Counted from the stretch's first letter, positions 52,251 through 61,153 are shown. The stretch: DNA of 64,000 nt from Streptomyces sp. V2I9 (GCF_030817475.1 NZ_JAUSZJ010000002.1:3796626-3860625), one strand, 5' to 3'. The notes: generated by a model not told the origin, from the letters alone. Made by a program: numbers and translations.

Positions 52251-53240
52251 ATGGAGTACACACAGCTCGGACGTACGGGACTCAAGGTCAGCCGGCTCGT
52301 CCTCGGGACGATGAACTTCGGCCCGCAGACCAACGAGTCGGACAGCCACGCCATCATGGACGCCGCGCTCGGCGCGGGCCTGAACTTCTTCGACACGGCC
52401 AACGTCTACGGCTGGGGCGAGAACAAGGGGCGCACCGAGGAGATCCTCGGCACCTGGTTCGCCCAGGGCGGCGGCCGGCGCGACAAGGTGGTCCTGGCCA
52501 CCAAGATGTACGGGAACATGGGCGCCGACGGTGAGGCCTGGCCGAACCACGACAAGCTCTCCGCCGTGAACATCCGGCGGGCGGTCGACGCCTCGCTCAA
52601 GCGCCTCCAGACCGACCACATCGACCTGTACCAGTTCCACCACGTCGACCGGGACACCCCCTTCGACGAGATCTGGCAGGCGATCGACGTCCTGGTCCAG
52701 CAGGGCAAGATCCTCTACGCCGGGTCCTCGAACTTCCCCGGCTACAAGATCGCCCAGGCCAACGAGCAGGCCGCCCGCCGGGGCTCGCTCGGCCTGGTCA
52801 GCGAGCAGTGCATCTACAACCTCGCCGAGCGCCGCGCCGAGATGGAGGTCATCCCGGCCGCGCAGGAGTACGGACTCGGGGTCATCCCCTGGTCCCCGCT
52901 GCACGGCGGTCTGCTGGGCGGCGTCATCCGGAAGACCACCGAGGGCGGCCGCCGCGCCTCGGGCCGCGCGGCCGACGCCCTGGCCGACCCCGCCACCCGC
53001 GCGCAGATCCAGGCGTACGAGGACCTGCTCGACAAGCACGGCCTGGAGCCCGGCGAGGCGGCTCTGGCCTGGCTGCTGACCCGCCCCGGCGTCACCGGCC
53101 CGATCGTCGGCCCGCGCACCGCCGACCAGCTGGACAGCGCCCTACGCGCCCTGGAACTGGACCTCCCGGAGGCCGTGCTCACGGGTCTGGACGAGATCTT
53201 CCCCGGTCCGGGCCCGTCGCCGGAGGCGTTCGCCTGGTAG
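52251..53240 (+). CDS. Aldo/keto reductase
   Basis: A 329-residue NADPH-dependent TIM-barrel enzyme with the AKR tetrad in LNFFDTANVYG (Asp, Tyr), LATKMYG (Lys) and YQFHHVDRD (His), and the C-terminal VGPRTADQLDSAL cofactor loop. Similar to YajO/tas-like reductases. ATG at 52251 with GGGGAG just upstream. A strong terminator follows. Substrate unknown. Confidence 0.93.
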   Translation: MEYTQLGRTGLKVSRLVLGTMNFGPQTNESDSHAIMDAALGAGLNFFDTANVYGWGENKGRTEEILGTWFAQGGGRRDKVVLATKMYGNMGADGEAWPNHDKLSAVNIRRAVDASLKRLQTDHIDLYQFHHVDRDTPFDEIWQAIDVLVQQGKILYAGSSNFPGYKIAQANEQAARRGSLGLVSEQCIYNLAERRAEMEVIPAAQEYGLGVIPWSPLHGGLLGGVIRKTTEGGRRASGRAADALADPATRAQIQAYEDLLDKHGLEPGEAALAWLLTRPGVTGPIVGPRTADQLDSALRALELDLPEAVLTGLDEIFPGPGPSPEAFAW

Positions 53241-53260
53241 CGGCGCCCTCGTAGTCGTAG

Positions 53261-53301
53261 CGGAAGGGTCCTCCCGTCGGCGTGACGGGAGGACCCTTCC
53301 G
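53261..53301. terminator. Hairpin terminator after the aldo/keto reductase
   Basis: A perfect 18-base stem (53261-53278 with 53284-53301) with a 5-base loop, 20 bases beyond the stop. Confidence 0.88.
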
Positions 53302-53390
53302 GCGTTCGTTCGTGCGTCACCGGCCTGCCGGCCGGTGTCCGTGCGTTCGGGCGTCGCCTGGCTCAGAACGGTGTTCGCGCGTCGCCGGGC

Positions 53391-53633
53391 TCAGAACGGC
53401 ATGTGGCCGCGGGCGCGGCGACCGGCCGAGCCGCTGCGGCCGACGGCCTTGGAGCTGCTGCGGAACGGCTTGCTGAAGAGGCGGCCCAGAACGCCGGGGG
53501 CCTTGCCGCCGGCGCGGGAGCCCAGGCCCAGCGTGCGCTGTGTGCCGCGTTCCGGGTGGCGGGAGAGGCGCGGTACGAAGAAGGCGAGTACGGCGAGAAC
53601 GACGCAGACAGCGACGATTCCTACGACCATCAT
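53391..53633 (-). CDS. DUF6411 small membrane protein
   Basis: An 80-residue protein with one N-terminal membrane helix (VVGIVAVCVVLAVLAFFVPRLS) and a basic Ser/Gly-rich tail (GTQRTLGLGSRAGGKAPG, then RSGSAGRRARGHMPF). I recall this pattern as DUF6411 in Streptomyces. ATG at 53633 has AGGA upstream. Function unknown. Confidence 0.75.
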   Translation of the reverse strand: MMVVGIVAVCVVLAVLAFFVPRLSRHPERGTQRTLGLGSRAGGKAPGVLGRLFSKPFRSSSKAVGRSGSAGRRARGHMPF

Positions 53634-53865
53634 GGCGATTCCTTGTCCTGGTGCGGTGGCTTGGGTTGTCGGCTTGTCTTCGTCCTGCGGTGTGGTCCGG
53701 AGGTCGTGCCTGCCCCGTGTGCCCCGTCCCCGGCCCCTGAATCCGGCGGGCGTCCGCACCCGCCCGCGCGGCTTCCCGGTACGGGTGCGGGCGAACCCGT
53801 CTGACCGCCGAATACCCGGGCAGGAGAAGCTGCGCCGAGCGGCAGTCGACGAAGAGGAGGCACCG

Positions 53866-54375
53866 ATGACCCCGGTGGCCGAACAGTGGGGCGAGGCCCT
53901 CCGTACGCATCTGGCCCTCGGTGAGGCGCGATCGCCCGTGCGGGCCGCCGCAGCGTTCTCCGCCGATGCGGGGTTCTTCGCCGTCGCGGGGCGCGATGAC
54001 GAGGACGGGTGGCCGTACTTCCGGTCGGTGGCGGGCGGTCCGGGGGACGGAAGCCCGGACGACGTCGAGGCCCTGTGCACGGTGTGCGAGGAGGCCGTCC
54101 ACCCGAGAGGACTGCGGATCGCGGGCGTCCCCTGGCGGCGCGAGAGCCGCGAGGTGATCTCCGACGCCGTCACCGGGAGCGAGCTGGAACTCGCCCTGCT
54201 GCGGGACGGCGACCGCGCCCATGCCATGTGGGTCGTGCGGGCGGGGCAGGACGTCTGCGTGTTCGTGCTGGTGGACGGGGAGAGCCGGGCCGGTGGAGCC
54301 GACGAGGCCCCTGTCTCCGAGACCCGGTCCCTGGCCCTGGACTTCGCGTCCTTCCTGGCCGGCCAGGGGTACTGA
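53866..54375 (+). CDS. Hypothetical protein, 169 aa
   Basis: ATG at 53866 is preceded by GAGGAGG. An acidic soluble protein (VAEQWGEALRTHLALGEARSPVRAAAAFSADAGFFAVAGRDDEDGWPYFRSV, ending LALDFASFLAGQGY). No recognised domain or membrane segment. It is divergent from the DUF6411 gene and converges with the PAP2 gene. Confidence 0.7.
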   Translation: MTPVAEQWGEALRTHLALGEARSPVRAAAAFSADAGFFAVAGRDDEDGWPYFRSVAGGPGDGSPDDVEALCTVCEEAVHPRGLRIAGVPWRRESREVISDAVTGSELELALLRDGDRAHAMWVVRAGQDVCVFVLVDGESRAGGADEAPVSETRSLALDFASFLAGQGY

Positions 54376-54498
54376 CCCCGCCCCGGCCGGCCAGGGACGC
54401 TCACCGGGGACCGGACCGGCCGGACCGGGGCTTGCAGGGGGCTGAGCCGGCCGAGGACGCCCCCGGCGCCCCGGTGACGCCGACCGCGCCCCGGCCGG

Positions 54499-55401
54499 TC
54501 AGGGACGCTGAGCGCGTGCGCCGCTCGCCGGGTCGGCCGGGTCGCCGGACTCCTCCGGCTCCGGGCGGTCGTCGGCCAGTTCGGGTTCGAGCCCTTCCGA
54601 CACCTCCGTACGGGGGAGGCCCGCGTCCCGCCGCCACGCCGCGAAGGCCCAGCCGGTCAGGACGACGACCGCCCCGCCCAGCAGCCAACCGCCGACGACA
54701 TCGCTGAACCAGTGGACGCCGAGCGCGACCCTGGTGAACCCGACGCCCAGGACGGAGATCCCGGCCGCCGCCCAGCACAGCCCGCGCCACCCGCGTGGCA
54801 CCAGCGGCAGCAGGACCAGCAGGAGAACGGCGCATGAGGTGACGGCCGTCATCGCGTGGCCGGAGGGGAACGAGTAGCCGGGCGCGTGGGCCACCGGGTC
54901 CGGGAGCGAGGGCCTGGCCCGCTCCACCACGACCTTCACCAGCACCCCGGTCAGCGCGCCCCCGATCGCGGTGGTCGCCGCCCAGGCCGCGAGCCGCCAC
55001 GCCCGCCGGTACAGCAGCCACCCGGTGAGCACCGCGACCGCCGTACGCAGCGTCGCGGGGTCCCAGACCCAGTCCGAGAGGACGCGCAGCGTCCCCGTCC
55101 ACGCCGGATGGTCCAGCGCCACCGCGTGCAACCGGTGGGCCGCGCCGGAGTCCAGGCGTCGCAGGGGCGGCCAGGAGCCTTCGACGAGGATCATCAGCAG
55201 CGCGAACGGCACTGCGGCGGCGACGCCCGCCGCGAGCGCGGCCGCCAGCCGCACGCCGAGGCGGCGGTCCGCGCGGCGGGCCCGGTCGTGGCCGGGTCCG
55301 GTGGGCCCGGCGCGGCCCGTCCCGGTGGTGGGCGGTTCGACCGGGCTCGGCCCGGTGGGGTCCGGTCCCGTGGTGGGCGGCTCCGTGGGGGGTGGTGGCA
55401 C
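54499..55401 (-). CDS. PAP2 superfamily membrane phosphatase
   Basis: A 300-residue protein with about six helices and the PAP2 triad: KVVVERARPSLPDP (KxxxxxxRP), YSFPSGHAM (PSGH) and SVLGVGFTRVALGVHWFSDVVGG (SRxxxxxHxxxD-like, Ser replaced by Thr). Likely dephosphorylates phosphatidate or undecaprenyl pyrophosphate-type lipids. GTG at 55401 begins one base after the YihY stop, so it is the third gene of a DGK-YihY-PAP2 operon. Proline/Thr-rich N-terminus and acidic tail. Confidence 0.9.
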   Translation of the reverse strand: MPPPPTEPPTTGPDPTGPSPVEPPTTGTGRAGPTGPGHDRARRADRRLGVRLAAALAAGVAAAVPFALLMILVEGSWPPLRRLDSGAAHRLHAVALDHPAWTGTLRVLSDWVWDPATLRTAVAVLTGWLLYRRAWRLAAWAATTAIGGALTGVLVKVVVERARPSLPDPVAHAPGYSFPSGHAMTAVTSCAVLLLVLLPLVPRGWRGLCWAAAGISVLGVGFTRVALGVHWFSDVVGGWLLGGAVVVLTGWAFAAWRRDAGLPRTEVSEGLEPELADDRPEPEESGDPADPASGARAQRP

Positions 55402-55402
55402 G

Positions 55403-56356
55403 TCATGCTCCGGGGTCGGGGGTGATCGGTCCGGGCCTGCGGGCGCGGACGGCCTCCAGTTGGGCGGCGAAGGCCAGCCCGACGAAGAGGGCTATGGAGG
55501 TGAGGTAGGCCCACAGGAGCAGCGACATGAACGCGCTCAGGGGCCCGTAGACGGTGTCGAAGGAGCCGCTGATCCCGAGGTAGAGGCCCAGCAGCCAGGT
55601 CAGCACCGTCCACAGGACGAGGTAGACGGCCGCCCCGAAGGCCAGCCACGTGTAGCCCGGCTGCTGACGGCGCGGGGAACGGCGGAAGACCGCGCTCGCG
55701 GCGATGAGTGCGAGCAGGAAGCCCAGGGGCAGGCGGAGCAGGTTCCCGGCCTCACGGGCCGTGTCCCCCAGCCCGTACACGGAGGTGAAGGCCGCGACGA
55801 GTTCCTCGCCGGCCACCATCATCACGGTGCCGATGCCCAGGGGGATGCCGGCGCTCAGGGCCATCACCAGTCCGCGCAGGTACTTGCGGTGGAAGACGCG
55901 GTCCCGCTCCACGCCGTAGATCCTGTTGGCGCCGCGCTCGATCTGGCACATCGCGGTGGTGACGTTGGCGAGGGAGAACGCGAGCCCCAGCCAGAGGGCG
56001 ATCTCGGGGCCGTCGCCGCCGCTCCGCCGGTGGCGGTTGAGGGCGTCGTCCACCACTCCGGCGCTCGGGCCCTCGCTGAGGTTGCGGAGGGTGAGTTCGG
56101 CGATTCTGCCGATGCTCTCGGTGTGCAGCTCGGCCGACAGCCCGACGAAGGCGATCACCAGAGGGACGACGGCCAGGATCGTCTGGAGGGCCAGCGCGCG
56201 GGCGTGGCTGAAGCCGTCGGCGTACCGGAAGCGGACGAAGGCGTCCCGTACCAGTGCCCAGCGGCCGTACCGGCGCAGGGCCGCGAACGCCTCGTCGCCG
56301 GACAGCTCGTCCCCGCTCATGTCATGGGTCACCGGGACCCGCGTCGCCGTCCCCAT
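55403..56356 (-). CDS. YihY/BrkB family integral membrane protein
   Basis: A 317-residue protein with six transmembrane segments. DGFSHARALALQTILAVVPLVIAFVGLS and NLLRLPLGFLLALIAASAVF are typical of YihY/UPF0761 (virulence factor BrkB). Function in bacteria is unsettled. ATG at 56356 overlaps the DGK stop in TGATG. It is the middle gene of the lipid-related operon. Confidence 0.9.
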   Translation of the reverse strand: MGTATRVPVTHDMSGDELSGDEAFAALRRYGRWALVRDAFVRFRYADGFSHARALALQTILAVVPLVIAFVGLSAELHTESIGRIAELTLRNLSEGPSAGVVDDALNRHRRSGGDGPEIALWLGLAFSLANVTTAMCQIERGANRIYGVERDRVFHRKYLRGLVMALSAGIPLGIGTVMMVAGEELVAAFTSVYGLGDTAREAGNLLRLPLGFLLALIAASAVFRRSPRRQQPGYTWLAFGAAVYLVLWTVLTWLLGLYLGISGSFDTVYGPLSAFMSLLLWAYLTSIALFVGLAFAAQLEAVRARRPGPITPDPGA

Positions 56357-58245
56357 CAGCGTTCCCGCGCCGGGAGCATGACGGTCAGCGCGCCGGGCCG
56401 GACCTCGGCGGCGAGGCGCAGGCCGGGCCCCACCGGGTCGCCGTCGACCTCGCGCGGCTGCGGCCGGGAGAAGGACAGCTCGGCGCGGCGGAAGGTGTGG
56501 TACTCCACCGCCCGCCCGTCGCCCGCGCCCCGGCCGCCGCCCAGCAGCACTCCGGCCACGCGCAGCCAGCCGCCCACCGCTCTCGGATCGAAGACCGCGA
56601 GATCCAGCAGCCCGTCGTCCGGCCGGGCGGCGGGGACCGGTGCCGCGCCCGCCTGGACGGCCCCGATGTTGGCGATGAGGACCATCCGGGCGGTGCGGTG
56701 CAGTTCCGGCCCGCCGTCCAGGCTGACGGTCAGCCGCATCCGGGGCGCACGCAGCCCCTTGGCCCCGGCCAGGACGTACGCGGGCCGGCCCAGGGCCGAC
56801 TTGGCGCGGTCGGAGGTCTCCTCCAGCATCGCCGCGTCCAACCCCGCCCCGGCCATCGCCGTGAGGTGGACGGCGGGGAACCCGTCGCCCTCGATCCGGC
56901 CCAGGTCCAGGGGGCGGGATTCGCCGGTCAGGCCCGCCGCCAGCGCCTCGGCGGGGCGGAGGGGCAGACCGAGGTTGCGGACCAGCAGGTTTCCGGTGCC
57001 GCACGGTACGAGGACCAGGGGGACGCCGGTGCCGGCCAGGACGTCCGCGACCGCGCGGACCGTGCCGTCGCCACCGCAGACCACGATCATCTCGGCCCCG
57101 GCACGCAGGGCGGCGGTCGTCTGGCCGCCGCCGGGGTCCTGCGCGGTGGTGTCGACGAACGGTGCGTCAGCGTAACCGTGTTGGGCGAGCACCAGTCTCA
57201 GCCGCTCCCTGGTGGCCCGGCCGGTCACCGTCGGATTGACGATGACGGTGGCGTGCTTCCGCGCGGGAGCGGACCGGTGCCCGGCGGCGGCCACGGCGAT
57301 GTCCACGGCGTCGACGGGAGGCCGGGCCGCCCAGGAGTGTCCCGCGAGCACGGCCCGCCCCACGACGATCAGGGACAGCGTGCCGTTCGCCAGCCCTCCC
57401 GCCACGTCGGTGGGGTGGTGCATGCCCCGGTAGAGCCGTGCCAGCCCTACGAGCAGCGGAACGAGCAGCAGCAGGGCGGCCAGTGGCCTGCGCCACGGTG
57501 CGCGCACCCGTGACAGGACCAGGACGGCGAGGCCGCCGTACAGGGCGGTGGCGGCTCCGGTGTGCCCGGACGTGTAGCTGGAGGTGGGCGGGGAGTCGTC
57601 CAGGCGCTCGCTGTCCGGGCGCGTCCGGTCCACGCAGGCGGTGATCAGGACGAACACCGCCGACTGGAGCGACACCGCGGCGGCGAGGAAGACGGCCTCG
57701 CGCCACCGGGGCAGCCGGGGCGTCAGGACCAGCGTCAGGCAGACGAGGAACGTGAGGCCCACCACCGTGGTGGTGTCCCCCGGGGCGGAGACGGCCGTGG
57801 AGACCGCGTCGAGCGTTCCGGTGCGCGCGTCTTCGAGGGCCTCGACGACCGCGTCCTCCGCCGCCACCGGCCCCAGGTGCCGGGCCGGGCCGGTGATCAG
57901 CAGGCCGACGCCGACCATGAAGGCCGCCTGGCAGACGGCGAACGCGCCGACGCGGGCCGCCGCGCGGGCGGCACCACTGGTGAGGGCGGGGGAGCGGCCG
58001 GGCCGCGGGGAACGGGGCGTACCCCGCTCACCAGAGCCTCGGGCACCCTGCACTCCGCTCGCCCAGCTCGGCTCGTCGGTACGGCGCGCGCCTCTCGGCT
58101 CTCCCGCGCAAGGAGGCCCTACTGCCCCGTGCGACTCGTTCGTACCGTGCGGCTCTCTCGCACCGTGCGGCTCTCTCGCGCCGTGCGGTTCGTTCGTGCC
58201 GTGCGGCTCTCTGGTCGGAACGGCGGTGTCCATCGGTTCCCCCAT
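56356..58245 (-). CDS. Fusion of PAP2 phosphatase and diacylglycerol kinase-like domains
   Basis: A 629-residue protein. Residues about 10-40 are hexapeptide repeats EPHG(AR/TN). Residues 95-310 are a PAP2-like membrane domain (DRTRPDSERLDDSPPTSSYTSGHTGAATAL, LYRGMHHPTDVAGG). Residues 330-629 are a DagK/YegS lipid-kinase domain (VNPTVTGRATRERLRLVL, VVCGGDGTVRAVADVLAG, PCGTGNLLVRNLG). The two activities on one chain may transfer or recycle phosphate between lipids. First gene of the operon with YihY and a second PAP2. Confidence 0.92.
   Translation of the reverse strand: MGEPMDTAVPTREPHGTNEPHGAREPHGAREPHGTNESHGAVGPPCAGEPRGARRTDEPSWASGVQGARGSGERGTPRSPRPGRSPALTSGAARAAARVGAFAVCQAAFMVGVGLLITGPARHLGPVAAEDAVVEALEDARTGTLDAVSTAVSAPGDTTTVVGLTFLVCLTLVLTPRLPRWREAVFLAAAVSLQSAVFVLITACVDRTRPDSERLDDSPPTSSYTSGHTGAATALYGGLAVLVLSRVRAPWRRPLAALLLLVPLLVGLARLYRGMHHPTDVAGGLANGTLSLIVVGRAVLAGHSWAARPPVDAVDIAVAAAGHRSAPARKHATVIVNPTVTGRATRERLRLVLAQHGYADAPFVDTTAQDPGGGQTTAALRAGAEMIVVCGGDGTVRAVADVLAGTGVPLVLVPCGTGNLLVRNLGLPLRPAEALAAGLTGESRPLDLGRIEGDGFPAVHLTAMAGAGLDAAMLEETSDRAKSALGRPAYVLAGAKGLRAPRMRLTVSLDGGPELHRTARMVLIANIGAVQAGAAPVPAARPDDGLLDLAVFDPRAVGGWLRVAGVLLGGGRGAGDGRAVEYHTFRRAELSFSRPQPREVDGDPVGPGLRLAAEVRPGALTVMLPARER
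58128..58212 (-). repeat. 18-base coding tandem repeat
   Basis: About 4.5 copies of an 18-base unit within the PAP2-DGK gene, encoding EPHGTN, EPHGAR, EPHGAR, EPHGTN and ESHGA. The unit is in frame and His-rich; length changes would be tolerated. A different repeat of TGGYCCGTGG type lies upstream at about 58332-58378. Confidence 0.8.
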
Positions 58246-58419
58246 GTCTGCCCCGCCGCGCGGCGGTTCGCGGGAGCCTGTTCTCCCCCGGCGCTTCGCC
58301 GTATGCCCCCTCGCGCGCGGGTCAGGCTTCCCGTGGTCCGTGGTCCGTGGCCCATGGCGCGTGGCCCGTGGCGCGGCTGTTCCGGATGCGGTCGGGCGGA
58401 TGGCGCCGGGTGGCGCGGC

Positions 58420-58860
58420 TCAGGGCCCGGAGAGCGGCACGGCCGCGGTGATGGACCGACCCCCTTCGGGCAGCCGCACGATGTCGACCTGGTCGGCGAG
58501 CTGGTGGACCAGCCACCAGCCCGTCCCCTCCAGCCCGCCGCGCCGGGGGTCCGGGGCGACGGGGGAGGCGGGCAGGACGTCGTCGCAGGGGTCGGTGACG
58601 CTGATGGTGATCTCGCCGCAGTTCAGCGAGCAGACCAGGAAGCAGTCACGGGAGACGTCCGCCCGGTGGTGGAGCACATGGCCGACGAGTTCGGAGGCGA
58701 CCAGCACGGCGTCCCACACACCGGCCTGATGAGCCGTCCGGTACCGTGCGTCGGGCGCGCAGCGCAGCGGGTAGAGGGCGAACTCCACCTCCTGGCGCGC
58801 CTCGGCGGCCGTCCTCGGCCGACACACGGGACTTCCCGTATCGGCCCCCTCGATCTGCAT
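58420..58860 (-). CDS. Anti-sigma-like ATP-binding protein with altered motifs
   Basis: A 146-residue HATPase_c_2 (RsbW-like) protein: ARQEVEFALYPLRCAPDARYRTAHQAGVWDAVLVASELV, ITISVTDPCDD, GGLEGTGWWLVHQLADQVDI. The N-box is VASELVGHVLHH where family members have ELVTNA, so the Mg-binding Asn is His. GTGW replaces GRGL. ATP binding may be lost or altered. 27 bases downstream of the DUF5133 gene, same strand. Confidence 0.8.
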   Translation of the reverse strand: MQIEGADTGSPVCRPRTAAEARQEVEFALYPLRCAPDARYRTAHQAGVWDAVLVASELVGHVLHHRADVSRDCFLVCSLNCGEITISVTDPCDDVLPASPVAPDPRRGGLEGTGWWLVHQLADQVDIVRLPEGGRSITAAVPLSGP

Positions 58861-58887
58861 GAGCCGACTCCTTTCGTACGGTACGGA

Positions 58888-59169
58888 TCAGAGGGACCGC
58901 GGCTTCGGGAGGACCGGACGGGCGGCCGTCGCCGGCTGTACGGGAGCGCCCGCCGCCGCTTCCTCCTCGGCCGCCGACCTCCGCAGGATCGTGTCGGCGG
59001 CGAGCAGGGCGTCGTGGACCGTGCGGGTGCCGGTGCTCACACAGAGCGTGTACGTCACGTCCTCCAGGCTCCGCTGGAGTTCGTGGTCGGAGTCCTGGGA
59101 ATGGCGCAACTGCAGCTCGTTGTAGCGGGCCAGCAGGGTCCGCATGGCGTCCGGGCTCGGGATCAGCAT
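58888..59169 (-). CDS. DUF5133 protein
   Basis: A 93-residue protein with MLIPSPDAMRTLLARYNELQ, then HELQRSLEDVTYTLCVSTGTRT and VHDALLAADTIL, matching Streptomyces DUF5133. ATG at 59169 has GAGG five bases before it; an ATG at 59172 is adjacent. DUF5133 genes often lie next to anti-sigma-like ATPases, as here. Function unknown. Confidence 0.85.
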   Translation of the reverse strand: MLIPSPDAMRTLLARYNELQLRHSQDSDHELQRSLEDVTYTLCVSTGTRTVHDALLAADTILRRSAAEEEAAAGAPVQPATAARPVLPKPRSL

Positions 59170-59355
59170 CATGTCCTCACCAGCCGTCGCAGGGGCGATG
59201 TGGCCCCCTCGTGCCCGCGATGTCCCGCTGCCATGTCTCCTCCGGCGGACCGTTTTCGGGGGAATGGTCCGCACGGGTGACGAGAGGTTTGAAGGGGGCG
59301 AGGGCGGTCAGACGGTGGCTGATCGCAAACGCCGACCACACACGAGGTGAGTGAC

Positions 59356-59529
59356 ATGGCTGCCGACGAGAAGAGCCAGGCCAAGACCGAGCAGGCCAAG
59401 GGCAAGATCAAGGAAGTCGCCGGGCGCACCGTCGGCAACGAACGCCTCACCGCCGAGGGCCGGGCCGAGCAGGCCAAGGGCGACGCCCGGCAGGCCAAGG
59501 AGAAGGTCAAGGACGCCCTGAACGACTGA
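59356..59529 (+). CDS. CsbD family stress protein
   Basis: A 57-residue hydrophilic protein, KTEQAKGKIKEVAGRTVGNERLTAEGRAEQAKGDARQAKEKVKDAL, the CsbD signature. Related genes belong to general stress (SigB-type) regulons. ATG at 59356; a GTG at 59347 is also in frame. A strong terminator follows. Proximity to the anti-sigma-like gene fits stress regulation. Confidence 0.9.
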   Translation: MAADEKSQAKTEQAKGKIKEVAGRTVGNERLTAEGRAEQAKGDARQAKEKVKDALND

Positions 59530-59547
59530 GGCGCACCCTCACCTGGC

Positions 59548-59590
59548 GACGCCGGGCCCCGCGGAGTTCGCCTCCGCGGGGCCCGGCGTC
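59548..59590. terminator. Hairpin terminator after csbD
   Basis: A perfect 19-base stem (59548-59566 with 59572-59590) with a 5-base loop, between csbD and the converging proline iminopeptidase gene. Confidence 0.9.
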
Positions 59591-59636
59591 CTGCCGCCCC
59601 GGTCTCACTCCGCGCACCGGCCCGCGGGCGTGGGCC

Positions 59637-60605
59637 TCAGCCCGCGAACCCGTCCAGCGCCGCCAGTACCGCACGCCGGGTGTCCGGGCCGCCCATGTGG
59701 CCCGCCGTGTCGATGACCGTCAGCCGGGCGTCCGGCCAGGCGCGGGCGAGTTCCCAGGCGGTCATGAGGGGGCCGGCCAGATCGAAGCGGCCGTGGATCA
59801 GGACGGCCGGGATGCCGGCCAGACGGTGGGCCCGGGCGAGGAGTTGGCCCTCCTCCAGCCAGGCCTCGTGGGCGAAGTAGTGGGCGCAGATCCGGACGAA
59901 AGCCAGCTGGTCGCGGTCCGGGCGGCCGCTGTACGGGGGCGGGCCCGTGATCGCCTCCATCGAGACCACCGCGTCCTCCCAGGCGCACCAGTCCGCCGTG
60001 GCCTTCTCCCGTACGGCGGCGTCCTCGCTCTCCATACGGCGGGCGTACGCGGCGACCAGGCCGGCGGGGTCGCTCGTCTCGGGGACACCCGCGCGGAAGG
60101 CGTCCCATGCCTCGGGGAAGAGGTTGCCGACGCCCCGGTAGAGCCAGTCGATCTCGCTGCGCCGCGTCGTCGTCACCGACGGGATGACCACCTCCGTGAC
60201 CCGTTCCGGGTGCTCCTCCGCGTACGCCAGGATCAGCGTGGACCCCCACGAGCCGCCGTACAGAAGCCAGTGGTCGATGTTCAGATGCTCCCGGAGACGT
60301 TCCATGTCGGCGATCAGGTGCGCCGTGGTGTTGTACGCCATGTCCGTCGCCGGGTCGCTCGCGTGGGGGGTCGAACGCCCGCAGCCCCGCTGGTCGAAGA
60401 GGATCACCCGGTAGCGGTCCGGGTCGAAGTACCGGCGTGAGCGGGACGAGGACCCCGAGCCGGGCCCGCCGTGCACCACCAGGGCCGGCTTGCCGTCCGG
60501 GTTGCCGCTCGCCTCCCAGTACACGAGGTTGCCGTCCCCGACGTCCAGCATGCCGTGCGCGTACGGTTCGATCGGCGGGTACGGGTCGTTCGGCTCGCGG
60601 TGCAC
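59637..60605 (-). CDS. pip: Proline iminopeptidase
   Basis: A 322-residue alpha/beta hydrolase: VVHGGPGSGSSSRSRRYFDPDRYRVILFDQRGCGRS (oxyanion region), nucleophile in LLYGGSWGSTL, acid GRFDLAGP and His in TAGHMGG. These motifs define S33 proline iminopeptidases, which release N-terminal proline from peptides. GTG at 60605. Cytoplasmic; no signal. Confidence 0.94.
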   Translation of the reverse strand: MHREPNDPYPPIEPYAHGMLDVGDGNLVYWEASGNPDGKPALVVHGGPGSGSSSRSRRYFDPDRYRVILFDQRGCGRSTPHASDPATDMAYNTTAHLIADMERLREHLNIDHWLLYGGSWGSTLILAYAEEHPERVTEVVIPSVTTTRRSEIDWLYRGVGNLFPEAWDAFRAGVPETSDPAGLVAAYARRMESEDAAVREKATADWCAWEDAVVSMEAITGPPPYSGRPDRDQLAFVRICAHYFAHEAWLEEGQLLARAHRLAGIPAVLIHGRFDLAGPLMTAWELARAWPDARLTVIDTAGHMGGPDTRRAVLAALDGFAG

Positions 60606-60706
60606 GGCGGTCTCCCTCTGAGTACGGCAGGCGGGTGGGCCGGGGATGGCCGGGGGGCCACGTTACGCGGATGCGCCGGGCGACGGGGTCCCGTACGGTC
60701 CGGGGC

Positions 60707-61153
60707 ATGCCTGGACGTATCGATCTGACCCTGGACTGTGCCGACGCCCAACTCCTGGCCGAATTCTGGAAGTCGGCCCTGGGATATGTGGATCTGCCGC
60801 CGCCGCCACCGTTCGGGACCCGCGAGGAATGGCTCGCCCAGTTCGACCTGCCGGAGGGCGAGACGATCGACGACGGCGCCTGGCTGTGCGACCCCGAGGG
60901 TGTCGGCCCCCGGCTCTCCATCCTCAAGGTGCCCGAACCGAAGAAGGCCAAGAACCGGCTGCACATCGACGTACGGATCGCGGCCCACGGAACCCCCGCC
61001 GAGCAGTGGGCCCACATCCGGGCGGAGGCCGCGCGGCTCGTGGCGGCGGGCGGGTCCGTGCTCGCGGAGGTCCACGAGCACCATGTGGTGATGGCCGACC
61101 CGGAGGGCAACGAGTTCTGTGTGGCGGCGAGTTCGTCGACAACCAACTCGTAG
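60707..61153 (+). CDS. VOC (glyoxalase-like) family protein
   Basis: A 148-residue protein: RIDLTLDCADAQLLAEFWKSALGYVD at the start, then RLSILKVPEPKKAKNRLHIDVRI and VVMADPEGNEFCV at the end, typical of the Glyoxalase_6/VOC fold. Metal His/Glu positions are consistent (NRLHIDV, GNEF). ATG at 60707 preferred. It ends a normally packed region; the next 970 bases have no clear gene. Confidence 0.88.
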   Translation: MPGRIDLTLDCADAQLLAEFWKSALGYVDLPPPPPFGTREEWLAQFDLPEGETIDDGAWLCDPEGVGPRLSILKVPEPKKAKNRLHIDVRIAAHGTPAEQWAHIRAEAARLVAAGGSVLAEVHEHHVVMADPEGNEFCVAASSSTTNS

